Positions 8,114 through 17,653 of a stretch of DNA of 64,000 bases are shown here, one piece after another. The notes under the pieces are model-generated. The model was not told where the DNA came from. It worked only from the letters and a program-made list of their open reading frames with translations, and made no database searches. Each line of letters opens with the position of its first letter. Within the stretch, counting starts at the first letter, position 1. A program made the translations under genes and the position numbers. The DNA is from Gilvimarinus chinensis DSM 19667. Its GTDB lineage: Bacteria; Pseudomonadota; Gammaproteobacteria; Pseudomonadales; Cellvibrionaceae. Location of the stretch: positions 62,001 through 126,000 of the forward strand of contig NZ_KB898711.1 in NCBI RefSeq assembly GCF_000377745.1, read 5' to 3'.

Positions 8114-9418
8114 TTAAAGCTTATACCCTTCCTCTTCGTGCATCGTAATATCCAAGCCTATTTGCTCTTCTTCACGTGTTACACGAAGGCCCGAAGTTAG
8201 CACTCCTGTCACTTTCAACAAAATATACGTAATAACACCGGTATAGACGAAAGTGATCACCACACCTAAAAACTGCACCCATACTTGTTCGCCCATACCG
8301 CTCACGGCATCGGAAAACCCGTGACCACTGAACACACCGAGGTTTGGCGAAGCAAATACACCCGCAAGCAAAGTCCCTAAAATGCCGCCAACACCGTGTA
8401 CCGGAAAAACGTCCAGCGAATCATCAATGCGCCACACGCGTTTTACCGCCTGGGTCATAAAAAAGCACACAACCCCCGCCAGCAAACCGATCACCAAGGC
8501 TCCGCCGGGCCCCACAAAGCCCGACGCAGGCGTGATAGTGCCCAAACCCGCCACCATACCCGTGACAATACCTAGAACACTGGGCTTGCGAAATTTAATC
8601 CATTCGATTGTCATCCAGGCCAACGACCCTGCCGCCGCCGATATATGGGTTACCAGCATCGCCATAGCAGCGTCGCCATTTGCCGCCAGAGCACTCCCAC
8701 CGTTAAAACCAAACCAGCCAACCCAAAGCATTCCGGCGCCAGTTACCGTCATGGTCATATTATGAGGCGGCATAGCCACCGACTGGAAACCATCGCGCTG
8801 CCCCAGAACCAATGCGGCCACCAGCGCCGCCACACCAGCGGTAATGTGAACAACGGTACCGCCAGCGAAGTCCAGCAGCCCCCAGCTGCCTAAAAAGCCT
8901 CCGCCCCACACCCAGTGGCAAACCGGCACGTACACCGCTAACAGCCAAAGCGCCGAAAAAATCAGCATCGAGGAGAATTTCATGCGCTCAGCGAAAGCGC
9001 CAACAATCAGCGCTGGGGTAATAATCGCAAATGTCATCTGAAAAAGTGCAAACAGAGACTCAGGAATATCCCCTGCCAAGGTCTCTTTACCAATTCCGGC
9101 AAACAGCACGTGGCTGAAATCGCCAATCCACGCATTGCCTTCAGCGAAACTCAAGCTGTAACCAACAATCAGCCATAATAGTGAAGCAATACAGGCAATA
9201 GCAAAGCACTGCATCAATACGGAAAGAATATTTTTACTGCGGACCAAGCCGCCGTAAAACAGCGATAACCCCGGGAGGGTCATAAACAATACCAGTGCCG
9301 TGGCCGTAAGAATCCACGCCGTATTAGCGCCATCAGGAGCCGCCAGTGCGGCTGGAGCTAAAAAAGTTAAACCCGCTGCTGCCCCCAAGCGAGCCATCGA
9401 GGTTATTGTTATTTTCAT
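8114..9418 (-). CDS. amt: Ammonium transporter AmtB
   Basis: 434 aa Amt/Mep/Rh ammonium channel of the inner membrane. I start at ATG 9418 (MKITITSMARLGAAAGL), preceded by AGGAGATTTC; the longer frame to 9493 has no such site. A signal peptide ends near LAAPDGANTAW, then about eleven membrane helices follow, with LSLFYGGLVRSKNILSVLMQ, GGTVVHITAGVAALV and the MLWVGWFGFNGGSA segment. The pore histidines fall in VVHITAG and FPVHGVGG. The PII gene glnK, the normal partner, is not adjacent. Expression is probably nitrogen-controlled through the upstream sigma54 promoter and NtrC sites. Confidence 0.93.
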   Translation of the reverse strand: MKITITSMARLGAAAGLTFLAPAALAAPDGANTAWILTATALVLFMTLPGLSLFYGGLVRSKNILSVLMQCFAIACIASLLWLIVGYSLSFAEGNAWIGDFSHVLFAGIGKETLAGDIPESLFALFQMTFAIITPALIVGAFAERMKFSSMLIFSALWLLAVYVPVCHWVWGGGFLGSWGLLDFAGGTVVHITAGVAALVAALVLGQRDGFQSVAMPPHNMTMTVTGAGMLWVGWFGFNGGSALAANGDAAMAMLVTHISAAAGSLAWMTIEWIKFRKPSVLGIVTGMVAGLGTITPASGFVGPGGALVIGLLAGVVCFFMTQAVKRVWRIDDSLDVFPVHGVGGILGTLLAGVFASPNLGVFSGHGFSDAVSGMGEQVWVQFLGVVITFVYTGVITYILLKVTGVLTSGLRVTREEEQIGLDITMHEEEGYKL

Positions 9419-9556
9419 GAAATCTCCTAATTTATCTCTTGCCATTCGGGCCTGACCCGACTCGCCTCTTTGTGCGCACCATAGTAAAGCCAAAAACCTT
9501 CGACCTACTCATGCAACATTATTAACGCCTATTGATGACGCACTACGAGCTGCGCA

Positions 9557-9572
9557 TGCACTTATTATGCCC
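9557..9572 (-). promoter_or_regulatory. Sigma54 (RpoN) promoter of amt
   Basis: Read on the minus strand this is GGGCATAATAAGTGCA, against the consensus TGGCAYRNNNNTTGCA. The invariant GG (-24) and GC (-12) have the correct 10-bp spacing. The predicted transcript starts near 9546, giving a leader of about 127 nt before the amt ATG. Basis: motif match by eye. Confidence 0.7.
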
Positions 9573-9634
9573 ACATAATTTATTCTTATATTTCAACAAT
9601 ATAGAAAATAAAGACTTAAAAAACGCTCTTAACG

Positions 9635-9681
9635 TGCGCAGCCATGGTGCAGCAGAAAACTCGTCGGCACACCATTGGTGC
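9635..9681 (-). promoter_or_regulatory. Tandem NtrC binding sites upstream of amt
   Basis: Two dyads fit the NtrC consensus TGCACYNNNNNGGTGCA: TGCGCAGCCATGGTGCA at 9635-9651 and GCACACCATTGGTGC at 9667-9681. Their centres are about 31 bp apart, close to three helical turns, and about 97 and 128 bp upstream of the predicted sigma54 start. This is the usual enhancer layout for glnK-amtB promoters. The rest of the 309-bp gap between tgpA and amt shows no gene. Confidence 0.65.
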
Positions 9682-9727
9682 GCACGACACACAAAACGAC
9701 CATTTATTGTGCAAAGTAGAGATGAGA

Positions 9728-11728
9728 TTAAGAAAGCTGTCGCAAGAAGTTTCTGACAGCCTGTTGAAACTCCGGCAAAATCGACCGATCGCCAGCGAAT
9801 CGAATACGCTCAATTAACGTACTCAGGTGTGTAAAGTCCTCGGCAAGCTCAGGCCTTAACCGGGAAACCCGTTCAGAATATTTACGTGGCCCCTCCCCGT
9901 CGTAGCGTGGAATTCCCGCAGCAGCGAGTTTGGCACAAACGCGCTGATACATTTTTATCTCAACGGCAACAGGGGGGCGACGCTGAAAAAATAAAAAAAC
10001 GAAAATCAGAAGTAAAATAAGGCTCAAAGCGGCAATAACAGCAACGACCGAACGCCAAGAAGCACTGCCGCCCAGCAGCTTGCTCAAAAATTGTTTTTGG
10101 GTATCAGCATCGTAGCCCATGACCCAGCGGTGCCAACGATAGTTAAGGGCATCCCACTGTAATTGCCAGTTTGCCCACAGAGCAAAACGCCTACCCATGG
10201 CATTGCCCAGTAACTGAGCGTCTGAGTCGTCTAGTGAGAACTCTACCCCCCGGTCTATACGCTGAGGAGCAACGGCTGCAGTGGGGTCTATGCGCTGCCA
10301 CCCAAGCCCCTCTATCCAAACCTCAGCCCAAGCGTGGGCATCTAGCTGACGAACCGTTAAATACCCCTCGTGAGGGTTCACCTCTCCCCCCTGATACCCC
10401 ACAACAACCCGAGCAGGCACACCGGCAGCGCGCATAAAAAACACAAAACTTCCGGCAAAGTGCTCACAAAAACCAGCCTGCGTTGTAAACAAAAATTCAT
10501 CCACAGACTCTTGCCCAAGCACCGCAGGCTGTAACGTATAATGAAAACGGCTTCGTACAAACGCTAAAAAACGATCCACCAGAGCTTGAACATCTGGCTC
10601 TTCGGCTGCCCACTGACGCGCTCTGCTACGAGTTTGTTCGTTCCCTTCATCTGGCAGCTGCAGTGCACTTCGCCTTTCTCTATCGCTTAAGCTATCTGGC
10701 TGTGCTCGGTATTGCAGAAAGGATACAAGTGTATACTGCTTGCGTTGGCTTACAGGGCGGCGCTGAAACAACGTAAAGCCCCGGCTCATATAAATATCCT
10801 CTGCCAGCGGGTCGGCCAGCGCTAAGCCGTAAAGCCAGTTCTTGCTACTGGGTTCGAGCATGATATCGTATTCAATAGAGTCACCAAGTCGCTCCAGTTG
10901 CCCTTTCGCCTCGTTCCAAATACTGGAGCGCCCAGAGGCCACATCATGCAATTGGCCCTGACTCCAGCGACGGCCGTCAAAAAGATCAAACACTAAAGCG
11001 CGCCAGTAGCGTTGTTGAGGCGGGGGCAAAGCCCCTCTGAAGCTCGCTCTAAATGCCACTTCATTGGATTGCATCAAGTTCGCCATGTCACCCGGTGACA
11101 TGCTATCGCTCAAGCCTGTAACACCAGAGCCATTGTTGAGCGGCACTGTCCATAAAGACCCTATACGAGGAACGGCAAGAAACAATACCAACATTATCGG
11201 TATGGCTTGCAGCAGCATAGCCATCAACCTAGGCCAGGGCTGAAAACCGTCCTGCTCTGCTTTTGCTACTTGATTTACCAGTAATGTCGCCGTTACAGCC
11301 GCAAAACATACAAGGCTATAAAGCATGCCCACTAGTTGATTGTAAAAAAGTAACTGTGTGCCAATGACAAAATAAGCCAGAAAACACAACAGATACACAT
11401 GGGAGCGAGTCCGCAGTTCGGTGAGCTTTAGCACGAAGCCCGCCGCCAATAACGAAATCATGGTTTCCATACCAAAGCGGCCACTGAAACTCAGCAACAG
11501 TAAAGCAGTAACGGCAAGTGCAAGGACAGTGCGAGACACTTTACCCGGATAGAAGCCTCGCCCCCGGTGTAATACCCAGCGCCAGATAATCACGGCTATG
11601 GCTAACCCGCTTAGCCAATAAGGTATGTGGAACACCAATGGCGCCAATACCAGTGCCTGAGCTACCAATAGATGCTTTAAAGTCTGACCGGCAATAACAC
11701 TATCTGTCTTGGCCACGATCGACTCCAC
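9728..11728 (-). CDS. tgpA: TgpA-family membrane transglutaminase (protein-glutamine gamma-glutamyltransferase)
   Basis: 666 aa. The N-terminal ~180 residues hold about six transmembrane helices. A periplasmic transglutaminase-like domain follows with the catalytic triad visible: Cys in TQAGFCEHFAGSF, His in LDAHAWAEVWIEGLGW and Asp in QRIDPTAAVAP. A further membrane helix (VVAVIAALSLILLLIFVFLF) precedes a C-terminal DUF4129-like tail. The Pseudomonas aeruginosa homologue is essential, though its substrate is unknown. The start (GTG 11728) overlaps the DUF58 gene by 29 bp; an in-frame GTG at 11716 is an alternative. Confidence 0.88.
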   Translation of the reverse strand: MESIVAKTDSVIAGQTLKHLLVAQALVLAPLVFHIPYWLSGLAIAVIIWRWVLHRGRGFYPGKVSRTVLALAVTALLLLSFSGRFGMETMISLLAAGFVLKLTELRTRSHVYLLCFLAYFVIGTQLLFYNQLVGMLYSLVCFAAVTATLLVNQVAKAEQDGFQPWPRLMAMLLQAIPIMLVLFLAVPRIGSLWTVPLNNGSGVTGLSDSMSPGDMANLMQSNEVAFRASFRGALPPPQQRYWRALVFDLFDGRRWSQGQLHDVASGRSSIWNEAKGQLERLGDSIEYDIMLEPSSKNWLYGLALADPLAEDIYMSRGFTLFQRRPVSQRKQYTLVSFLQYRAQPDSLSDRERRSALQLPDEGNEQTRSRARQWAAEEPDVQALVDRFLAFVRSRFHYTLQPAVLGQESVDEFLFTTQAGFCEHFAGSFVFFMRAAGVPARVVVGYQGGEVNPHEGYLTVRQLDAHAWAEVWIEGLGWQRIDPTAAVAPQRIDRGVEFSLDDSDAQLLGNAMGRRFALWANWQLQWDALNYRWHRWVMGYDADTQKQFLSKLLGGSASWRSVVAVIAALSLILLLIFVFLFFQRRPPVAVEIKMYQRVCAKLAAAGIPRYDGEGPRKYSERVSRLRPELAEDFTHLSTLIERIRFAGDRSILPEFQQAVRNFLRQLS

Positions 11729-12704
11729 CTTCGAATAGTGCCAACGCTTTTAGAACCTCATGCAGATGGCTATCACCTGAGCCTGGCTCTATAAGTACGC
11801 CCGGCATACGCAGACCAAAATCTCTTCCTTTCGTTTGCCAGTGCAACGCTAAATAGCATAGCCCCGACAGCCTTTCTTCTACCGTGCCACTGAGGGCGGC
11901 AAAATCTAGCCACACCCCCTGACGCTGCTCTGCACCGAACTCTTTAAGCTGTAGGCCGGCACCACGGGCATAGAGCTTCCAGGCGATTTGCGATAATGGC
12001 GCTCCGGCTTGATAGCGGCTAAACCCCATAAAGTCATCATCGGCTCGCACGCGATCACCCGATTCTCCACTGTCGCCCTTATAGGCAGGCTGCTGCAAAA
12101 CCGCAGCTTTAGGCTGTGGGTATATCAATACCTGCGTGTTTAAAAACACCCAGGACCACACCCGAGTAATCCCTAAAGGGTAATAACTCTTTACCAGTAG
12201 TCTTCCGGGCGTGAGCCATCCACGACGTTCGGCAAACAATGGGATTTTTAACGTGTGGGGGCGGTGTTTATCGAGATCGCAACGCAGTGCCACCGCATCC
12301 AAATACTGCAGCTGCAAATGCACGCCACCACTGGCAGAGGAAAGCTCTACGGGTAACTCAATATGTTCGCCGGCAAACCCCGGGGGGGCGGACAATGCCC
12401 GTAAGCGCACCCCCGCTAAATTGCGATAAGCATGGAGTACAGAGACCAAAAACAGCGCGAAAAGTAGAAAGCTAACGCCCAAGATCAGATTATTTTCATA
12501 GTTGGTGCCTAGTAGCCATAACAGCACAGCCACTAATGCGAAACCCAAGCCCGCTTTGCTGGGCAGGACATAAATGGATCGGTGCGCTAACGTCACCTGC
12601 TGCGCACGAGGAGAGCGCTTTTCGGTCACACGCCAAAAAAACGCTTTAAGATCATTAAACTTAGCAAGCACAACCGTATTCCGGCACTGGATGACTATCG
12701 GCAA
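11700..12704 (-). CDS. DUF58 domain protein (MoxR-associated)
   Basis: 334 aa. Two membrane helices (GLGFALVAVLLWLLGTNY and LILGVSFLLFALFLVSVL) lie in the first 100 residues. The DUF58 core follows, with the signature DDFMGFSRYQAGAPLSQIAW and an aromatic C-terminal half. DUF58 proteins are found with MoxR AAA+ ATPases and TgpA transglutaminases in a conserved three-gene unit of unknown overall function. The start is uncertain: ATG 12704 is used, but a later GTG (VLAKFNDLKAFF) is also possible. Upstream is a decayed gene, and moxR lies 611 bp away instead of directly adjacent. Confidence 0.82.
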   Translation of the reverse strand: MPIVIQCRNTVVLAKFNDLKAFFWRVTEKRSPRAQQVTLAHRSIYVLPSKAGLGFALVAVLLWLLGTNYENNLILGVSFLLFALFLVSVLHAYRNLAGVRLRALSAPPGFAGEHIELPVELSSASGGVHLQLQYLDAVALRCDLDKHRPHTLKIPLFAERRGWLTPGRLLVKSYYPLGITRVWSWVFLNTQVLIYPQPKAAVLQQPAYKGDSGESGDRVRADDDFMGFSRYQAGAPLSQIAWKLYARGAGLQLKEFGAEQRQGVWLDFAALSGTVEERLSGLCYLALHWQTKGRDFGLRMPGVLIEPGSGDSHLHEVLKALALFEGGVDRGQDR

Positions 12705-12841
12705 TAAACACCGGTTAGACTATCACAAAGCCGCCTTAGCCCGCGCAAAAATACACGTGGTAAAAGGCTACCCTCGACCAAATACCCTACGCAAACATTT
12801 TCACGAGCCGGGTCAGACACTGCATGGTAATCGGTCAGTAA

Positions 12842-13175
12842 TCATTGCAACTGGCTTTCATCTAACCCGCCGGAGACTACAGGGGCTCGCCTCAAGCTCA
12901 TGTGAGTACGACGCTGCTGCTCCAGTAAATAATCCACTTGGCTTTGGTTTAACCAGCCGAGACAAACCGCCAGCTCACCGAATAACAGATCGCTTGCCGC
13001 TGGTGTAGATTAATTTAAGCGCCCTGAGTGTCATCAACGGCCCCTGCTCCAAGGCTAGACCCGAGGGATTTGTTGCGCAGCACTTGGCAGTCAAGAGCAG
13101 AGCCAGCAGTTGGGCAAACACCAACCCTTTTATTAGCAGATATTGGTGGAAAGAAGCCGCCGTCAGAGTCAGCCC
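12842..13175 (-). pseudogene. Decayed gene between moxR and DUF58 (frameshift plus premature stop)
   Basis: No intact frame spans this 611-bp gap, yet the minus strand reads as protein. One frame (13175 down to 12975) encodes a hydrophobic leader, LIKGLVFAQLLALLLTA, followed by CCATNPSGLALEQGPL and LRALKLIYTSGKRS. The next frame (13009 down to 12842) continues with SDLLFGELAVCLGWLNQ, SQVDYLLEQQRRTH and VVSGGLDESQLQ, then hits a TGA. Translation past that stop continues LLTDYHAVSDPAREN and stays open to about 12693, at the DUF58 start. The middle resembles the GELLVELG-type helical domain at the N-terminus of GspE/PilB ATPases, but the family is not identified. A real gene broken by sequencing errors is possible. 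Confidence 0.5.
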
Positions 13176-13315
13176 TTAACAGAGGGAGCTAACCCGAGTA
13201 AAAGTGTCCACCCCAAAAGGGTAGATAAGTTTTGCCAGAATACTTTGGCACGTCATTCTTAATGTTATAAACACCAAAGCAAGAAATGCCGGGAAGTACA
13301 CCGGGCGAAAGCCCG

Positions 13316-14236
13316 CTAGGAAACGGCCAGTACATCCACCGTTTGCAGGAGTTCCTCAATCAGACTTGCACCGGCACTGCCAACACCAGCGCTGAGCACC
13401 CGGTGAGAAACCACCGCGGGTAACACCGCCTGCAGATCTTCCGGCGTCACATAATCTCTGCTGTGCATATACGCCCAGGCTTTGGCAGCGTGTAACAACG
13501 CCAGCGCGCCTCGGGGCGATAGACCATGGCTAAAGCGGGTATCGTGACGGGTGGCGTGTACCAGTCGTTGTAAATAGCTGATCAGGTGATCCGACGTGGC
13601 TATACGGTCGATATCCGCCTTAATGTGTTGCAAGGTCTCTGGCGATAACAGCGTTTTTAACTCACCAATATGACGCCGGGAATCCCCACCTTTAAACAGC
13701 AGGCGCTCGGCTTCGGCATCAGGGTAGCCGAGACTTAAGCGCATCAAAAAACGGTCCAATTGGGACTCGGGCAACGGAAACGTACCCAGCTGCGATTGCG
13801 GGTTTTGCGTGGCGATAACAAAAAACGGCTCGGGCAAATGGCGAGTTTCACCGTCAATCGTTACCTGCTGCTCTTCCATAGCCTCCAATAAAGCGCTCTG
13901 AGTTTTAGGCGTGGTGCGGTTAATTTCATCGGCCAGCAACACCTGAGTAAACACCGGCCCCGGATGGAAGGTAAAACCATTTGCAGCGGCATCAAACACT
14001 GAAACACCGACGATATCGGCGGGCAGCATATCGCTGGTGAACTGTACCCGCTGATACCGCAAACCAGCCACTTGCGCCAAGGCGTGCGCGAGTGTGGTTT
14101 TTCCCATGCCCGGCAAATCTTCAATCAGTAAATGCCCATCGGCCAACAAACAGGCTACGGCTAATTTAATCTGCTCTTCTTTACCAAGCAGAACTTTAGC
14201 AATTTCGTCTATGGCTTCGCGGATTGTGCTGCGCAT
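13316..14236 (-). CDS. MoxR-family AAA+ ATPase
   Basis: 306 aa. Walker A is GMGKTT in LLIEDLPGMGKTTLAHALA; Walker B is VLLADEINRTTPKTQSALLEAMEE; sensor 1 is FFVIATQNPQSQLGTFPLPE; the lid domain ends with LSPRGALALLHAAKAWA. MoxR ATPases act as chaperone-like machines with VWA or DUF58 partners. In pseudomonads moxR-DUF58-tgpA are contiguous; here a decayed region separates the first two. A GC-rich hairpin (13302-13315) abuts the stop but has no T run. metZ ends 24 bp upstream on the same strand. Confidence 0.9.
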   Translation of the reverse strand: MRSTIREAIDEIAKVLLGKEEQIKLAVACLLADGHLLIEDLPGMGKTTLAHALAQVAGLRYQRVQFTSDMLPADIVGVSVFDAAANGFTFHPGPVFTQVLLADEINRTTPKTQSALLEAMEEQQVTIDGETRHLPEPFFVIATQNPQSQLGTFPLPESQLDRFLMRLSLGYPDAEAERLLFKGGDSRRHIGELKTLLSPETLQHIKADIDRIATSDHLISYLQRLVHATRHDTRFSHGLSPRGALALLHAAKAWAYMHSRDYVTPEDLQAVLPAVVSHRVLSAGVGSAGASLIEELLQTVDVLAVS

Positions 14237-14260
14237 GAAAAACCTACAGGCAAAAGAAAA

Positions 14261-15475
14261 TTAAAGTGCGTCTAACCCGCGGGCCAAATCAGCTTTGATA
14301 TCATTGACATCCTCAAGACCCACTGCAACACGTATCAAATTTTCACTGATTCCGGCATCACGCTTTTGCTCATCACTCAAACGGCCATGTGTCGTCGTAG
14401 CTGGATGCACAATAGTGGTCTTCGCATCACCAAGGTTGGCGGTGAGAGATAAAAATTTTGTGGCATCAATAACCTGCCAAGCCTCACTCCGGCCGCCTTT
14501 GACAACAAACGACAAGACACCGCCAAAACCCCGCTGCTGTTTCGCCGCCAGCGTATGGCCGGGGTGATTTTTAAGGCCCGCATAATACACTTTTTCTACC
14601 GCCGGATGCTGCTGTAACCATTCAGCCAAGGCCTGAGCATTTGCGCTGTGAGCATCCATACGCAAACGCAAAGTCTCTAGACCTTTGAGAAACACCCAGG
14701 CGTTGAAGGCACTCATGGTCGGCCCCGCACTGCGTATAAAACCAAGCACTTCATCTACTAACGTCTCAGGGCCCGCAACCAAGCCACCCAGGCAGCGACC
14801 TTGGCCATCGATATACTTGGTAGCTGAGTGAACAATTAAATCCGCCCCAAAATCTGCAGGCTTTTGCAATGCCGGTGTACAAAAGCAGTTGTCCACTACA
14901 AACAAGGCACCTCGGCTATGACTTAAATCCGCAAGACGTTGCAGATCTATCACATCACAAAGAGGGTTTGACGGTGTTTCTACGAAAACCAGCTTGGTGT
15001 TTTCATTAAAGGCATTTTCCCACGCGTTAAAGTCCGTGGGGTTCACGAAGGTCGTCGTCACACCGAAGCGCGCCAAATACTTAGTAAAGAGCACAGTGGT
15101 GGTGCCGAAAACACTGCGCGAACACACAATGTGATCACCCGAACTCAACAGGGCAACGCAGGTCGATAAAATCGCAGCCATGCCTGATGCGGTCGCAACG
15201 GCGCTTTCAACGCCCTCCATCGCCGCAATACGCTTTTCCAACGTTCGCACGGTAGGGTTTGTATAACGTGAATACACATTACCAGGTTCATCACCGCTAA
15301 AACGTGCAGCGGCCTCGGCGGCATTGGCAAACACGTAGCTTGATGTCAAAAACAAAGCCTCACTATGCTCCCCTTCTGCGCTGCGGCTTTGTCCGGCGCG
15401 GACGGCTAAGGTATCAATGCCCGTGCCGTGCAGAGGATTATCCTGATCTGTCCAATCACTCATAACTGTATCCAT
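14261..15475 (-). CDS. metZ: O-succinylhomoserine sulfhydrylase MetZ
   Basis: 404 aa PLP-dependent Cys/Met metabolism enzyme that makes homocysteine from O-succinylhomoserine and sulfide. Family marks are YSRYTNPTVRTLEKRIAAME, AVATASGMAAILSTCVALL, the VETPSNPLCDVIDL segment and the PLP lysine in HSATKYIDGQGRCLGG. The C-terminal IVHPATTTHGRLS is also typical. ATG 15475 is used; ATG 15463 (MSDWTDQD) is an alternative. It follows purF by 20 bp, the pseudomonad order cvpA-purF-metZ. Confidence 0.93.
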   Translation of the reverse strand: MDTVMSDWTDQDNPLHGTGIDTLAVRAGQSRSAEGEHSEALFLTSSYVFANAAEAAARFSGDEPGNVYSRYTNPTVRTLEKRIAAMEGVESAVATASGMAAILSTCVALLSSGDHIVCSRSVFGTTTVLFTKYLARFGVTTTFVNPTDFNAWENAFNENTKLVFVETPSNPLCDVIDLQRLADLSHSRGALFVVDNCFCTPALQKPADFGADLIVHSATKYIDGQGRCLGGLVAGPETLVDEVLGFIRSAGPTMSAFNAWVFLKGLETLRLRMDAHSANAQALAEWLQQHPAVEKVYYAGLKNHPGHTLAAKQQRGFGGVLSFVVKGGRSEAWQVIDATKFLSLTANLGDAKTTIVHPATTTHGRLSDEQKRDAGISENLIRVAVGLEDVNDIKADLARGLDAL

Positions 15476-15495
15476 CGATGAAGACTACACACCCA

Positions 15496-17037
15496 TTAAT
15501 GAATGTGTAGATCTTCGCCATCATTATGTAAACCAATTGGACTCTCTTCGTCTTTAGCCCGCTGCTCTTTTTTCTTTTTTAACTTTCCTAAGTCGCGCCT
15601 GGCTTCCAGCGCGTTGAGATAGTCTTGGTCTACGTCACCGGTTATGTATTTACCGTCAAACACCGCACAATCAAAATCTGTCACCCCACTCCCACCCTCG
15701 GCAGAGGCGGCAACCAAATCATCAAGATCTTGATAAATCAACCAGTCAGCACCGATTTCTTCGCACACTTCCTGATGGCTGCGCCCGTGAGCAATAAGCT
15801 CTTTTCTGGTGGGCATATCAATCCCATACACATTAGGGTGAATGACGGCCGGAGCTGCCGAGGCAAAATACACTTTCGCTGCCCCTGCTTCACGCGCCAT
15901 TTGAATGATCTGCTGACAAGTTGTGCCCCGCACAATGGAATCGTCCACCAGCAATACGTTTTTACCACGAAATTCCAAATCAATGGGATTGAGCTTTTGA
16001 CGCACGGATTTTTTCCGCATCTGTTGCCCAGGCATAATAAAAGTCCGGCCGATGTAACGGTTTTTAATCAGGCCTTCGCGAAACTTAACACCTATTTTGT
16101 AGGCCAGCGCCTGACCTGCAACACGGGAACTATCAGGAATAGGAATGACCACATCGATATCGTGATTAGGCCGCTCGCGCAATATCTGCTCCGCCAGTTT
16201 TTCGCCTTGACGTAAGCGCGCCTTATAAACGGAAACACCATCCATAATTGAGTCAGGGCGCGCAAAATACACATGCTCAAAAATACACGGATTCAAACGA
16301 GTGTTCTTTGCACATTGCTTGCGATGCAGCTGACCATCAAAGGTAATGTACACAGCTTCGCCCGGTGCCACATCGCCAATCAGCTCAAAGCCCAATACAT
16401 TGAGTGCGACGCTCTCGGAAGCAACCATGTATTCATCGCCGTCTTCAGTGGTACGTTTACCGTAAACCAGCGGGCGGATACCGTTCGGATCACGAAAAGC
16501 CACAATGCCGTAGCGAGCGATCAACGCGACAACCGCATAGCCACCACTAACGCGCTTATGCACGCCTTCAACAGCGGCAAAAATATCGTCTTCGGCCGGT
16601 ACTAGCTTGCCCTGCAGCTGCAACTCGTGAGCGAAAACGTTCAACAGCACTTCAGAGTCCGAATCGGTATTGACGTGACGCAAATCGGTTTTAAATAACT
16701 CTTCGCTGAGCTTGTCAGCATTTACCAAGTTACCATTATGAGCCAGAGCAATGCCGTAAGGGGAGTTAACGTAAAAGGGCTGCGCCAGCGCCGGACCTGA
16801 ACTACCGGCCGTAGGGTAGCGAACATGGCCAATACCCACATTACCCAGCAAGCGCTGCATATGGCGAGTGCGAAAGACATCTTTCACTAAGCCATTGGCT
16901 TTTTGCTGCGCCATTTTGCCGCCCTGACAGGTGGTAATACCTGCGGCATCCTGTCCGCGATGCTGAAGGATGGTCAGTGCATCATAAAGCTGGGTATTTA
17001 CGTCACGTTTACCCACTATGCCAACGATACCGCACAT
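15496..17037 (-). CDS. purF: Amidophosphoribosyltransferase PurF
   Basis: 513 aa, first committed enzyme of purine synthesis: glutamine plus PRPP gives 5-phosphoribosylamine. The N-terminal glutamine amidotransferase nucleophile is Cys2 in [14 protein letters not shown], with no cleaved propeptide. The PRPP loop is [18 protein letters not shown] in the C-terminal phosphoribosyltransferase domain. Length equals the E. coli enzyme. It lies directly downstream of cvpA (35 bp), as in E. coli. Confidence 0.96.
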   Translation of the reverse strand: MCGIVGIVGKRDVNTQLYDALTILQHRGQDAAGITTCQGGKMAQQKANGLVKDVFRTRHMQRLLGNVGIGHVRYPTAGSSGPALAQPFYVNSPYGIALAHNGNLVNADKLSEELFKTDLRHVNTDSDSEVLLNVFAHELQLQGKLVPAEDDIFAAVEGVHKRVSGGYAVVALIARYGIVAFRDPNGIRPLVYGKRTTEDGDEYMVASESVALNVLGFELIGDVAPGEAVYITFDGQLHRKQCAKNTRLNPCIFEHVYFARPDSIMDGVSVYKARLRQGEKLAEQILRERPNHDIDVVIPIPDSSRVAGQALAYKIGVKFREGLIKNRYIGRTFIMPGQQMRKKSVRQKLNPIDLEFRGKNVLLVDDSIVRGTTCQQIIQMAREAGAAKVYFASAAPAVIHPNVYGIDMPTRKELIAHGRSHQEVCEEIGADWLIYQDLDDLVAASAEGGSGVTDFDCAVFDGKYITGDVDQDYLNALEARRDLGKLKKKKEQRAKDEESPIGLHNDGEDLHIH

Positions 17038-17072
17038 AATTGTCTTACCTTTGTTTACGCCAAAAAGAAATA

Positions 17073-17573
17073 TCAGTCACCGAACAGAGACATGACCCAA
17101 GTACTTATCTCGCTGGTGGTTTCACGAGCCCAGCTTTCAAACACTAAAAAGCGAGGAATAATCTTCGACTCTGACCACCACTGATCCTGATCTACAGGAA
17201 TCATTGATGGCAATAAAATCACCAGCGCCATCACCAAAATAGCGCCGCGCACCAAACCGAACACCATACCGAATAAGCGGTCCGTCCCCGACAACCCGGT
17301 CATTCGTACTAATTCTCCGATTAAATAGTTCACCATCGCGCCAATCACCAAGGTGGCTGCAAACAAAATGGTGAATGCGGCAATAGCGCGCAATGATGGG
17401 GTTTCAATCAGATTCGTCAACAGTGTTGCCATGCGATCGCCAAATACCATGGCGATAATAAAAGCGGCAATCCAGACCACCAGTGAGAGAGCTTCCTTGA
17501 TAAAACCGCGCTTGATACTAATCAAGCAGGATACAGACAGTATGCCGACAATAGTCCAGTCTGCCCAATTCAT
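17073..17573 (-). CDS. cvpA: CvpA family membrane protein
   Basis: 166 aa with four predicted membrane helices: [52 protein letters not shown] and [15 protein letters not shown]. The motif [17 protein letters not shown] is typical of CvpA. It was named for colicin V production and has been linked to envelope homeostasis; its exact role is unclear. It lies upstream of purF on the same strand, the conserved cvpA-purF pair. Confidence 0.93.
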   Translation of the reverse strand: MNWADWTIVGILSVSCLISIKRGFIKEALSLVVWIAAFIIAMVFGDRMATLLTNLIETPSLRAIAAFTILFAATLVIGAMVNYLIGELVRMTGLSGTDRLFGMVFGLVRGAILVMALVILLPSMIPVDQDQWWSESKIIPRFLVFESWARETTSEISTWVMSLFGD

Positions 17574-17653
17574 GCGCGGATGACTCCGAAGCTAAAGAAG
17601 GCGCAAATTTTACCAGAGCAAAACCGCTGGGCATACCCTAAGATCAAATCCGC

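Noticed and set aside
9532-9756. 74-residue plus-strand frame upstream of amt
   Set aside because: It overlaps the predicted sigma54 promoter, both NtrC sites and the end of tgpA, and has no family similarity.
9735-9764. AAGCTGTC...GACAGCCT hairpin near the tgpA stop
   Set aside because: It lies inside the coding sequence and has no T run, so it is not called as a terminator.
12574-13008. 144-residue plus-strand frame
   Set aside because: It is antisense to the DUF58 gene and the decayed gene; the minus-strand reading is far more protein-like.
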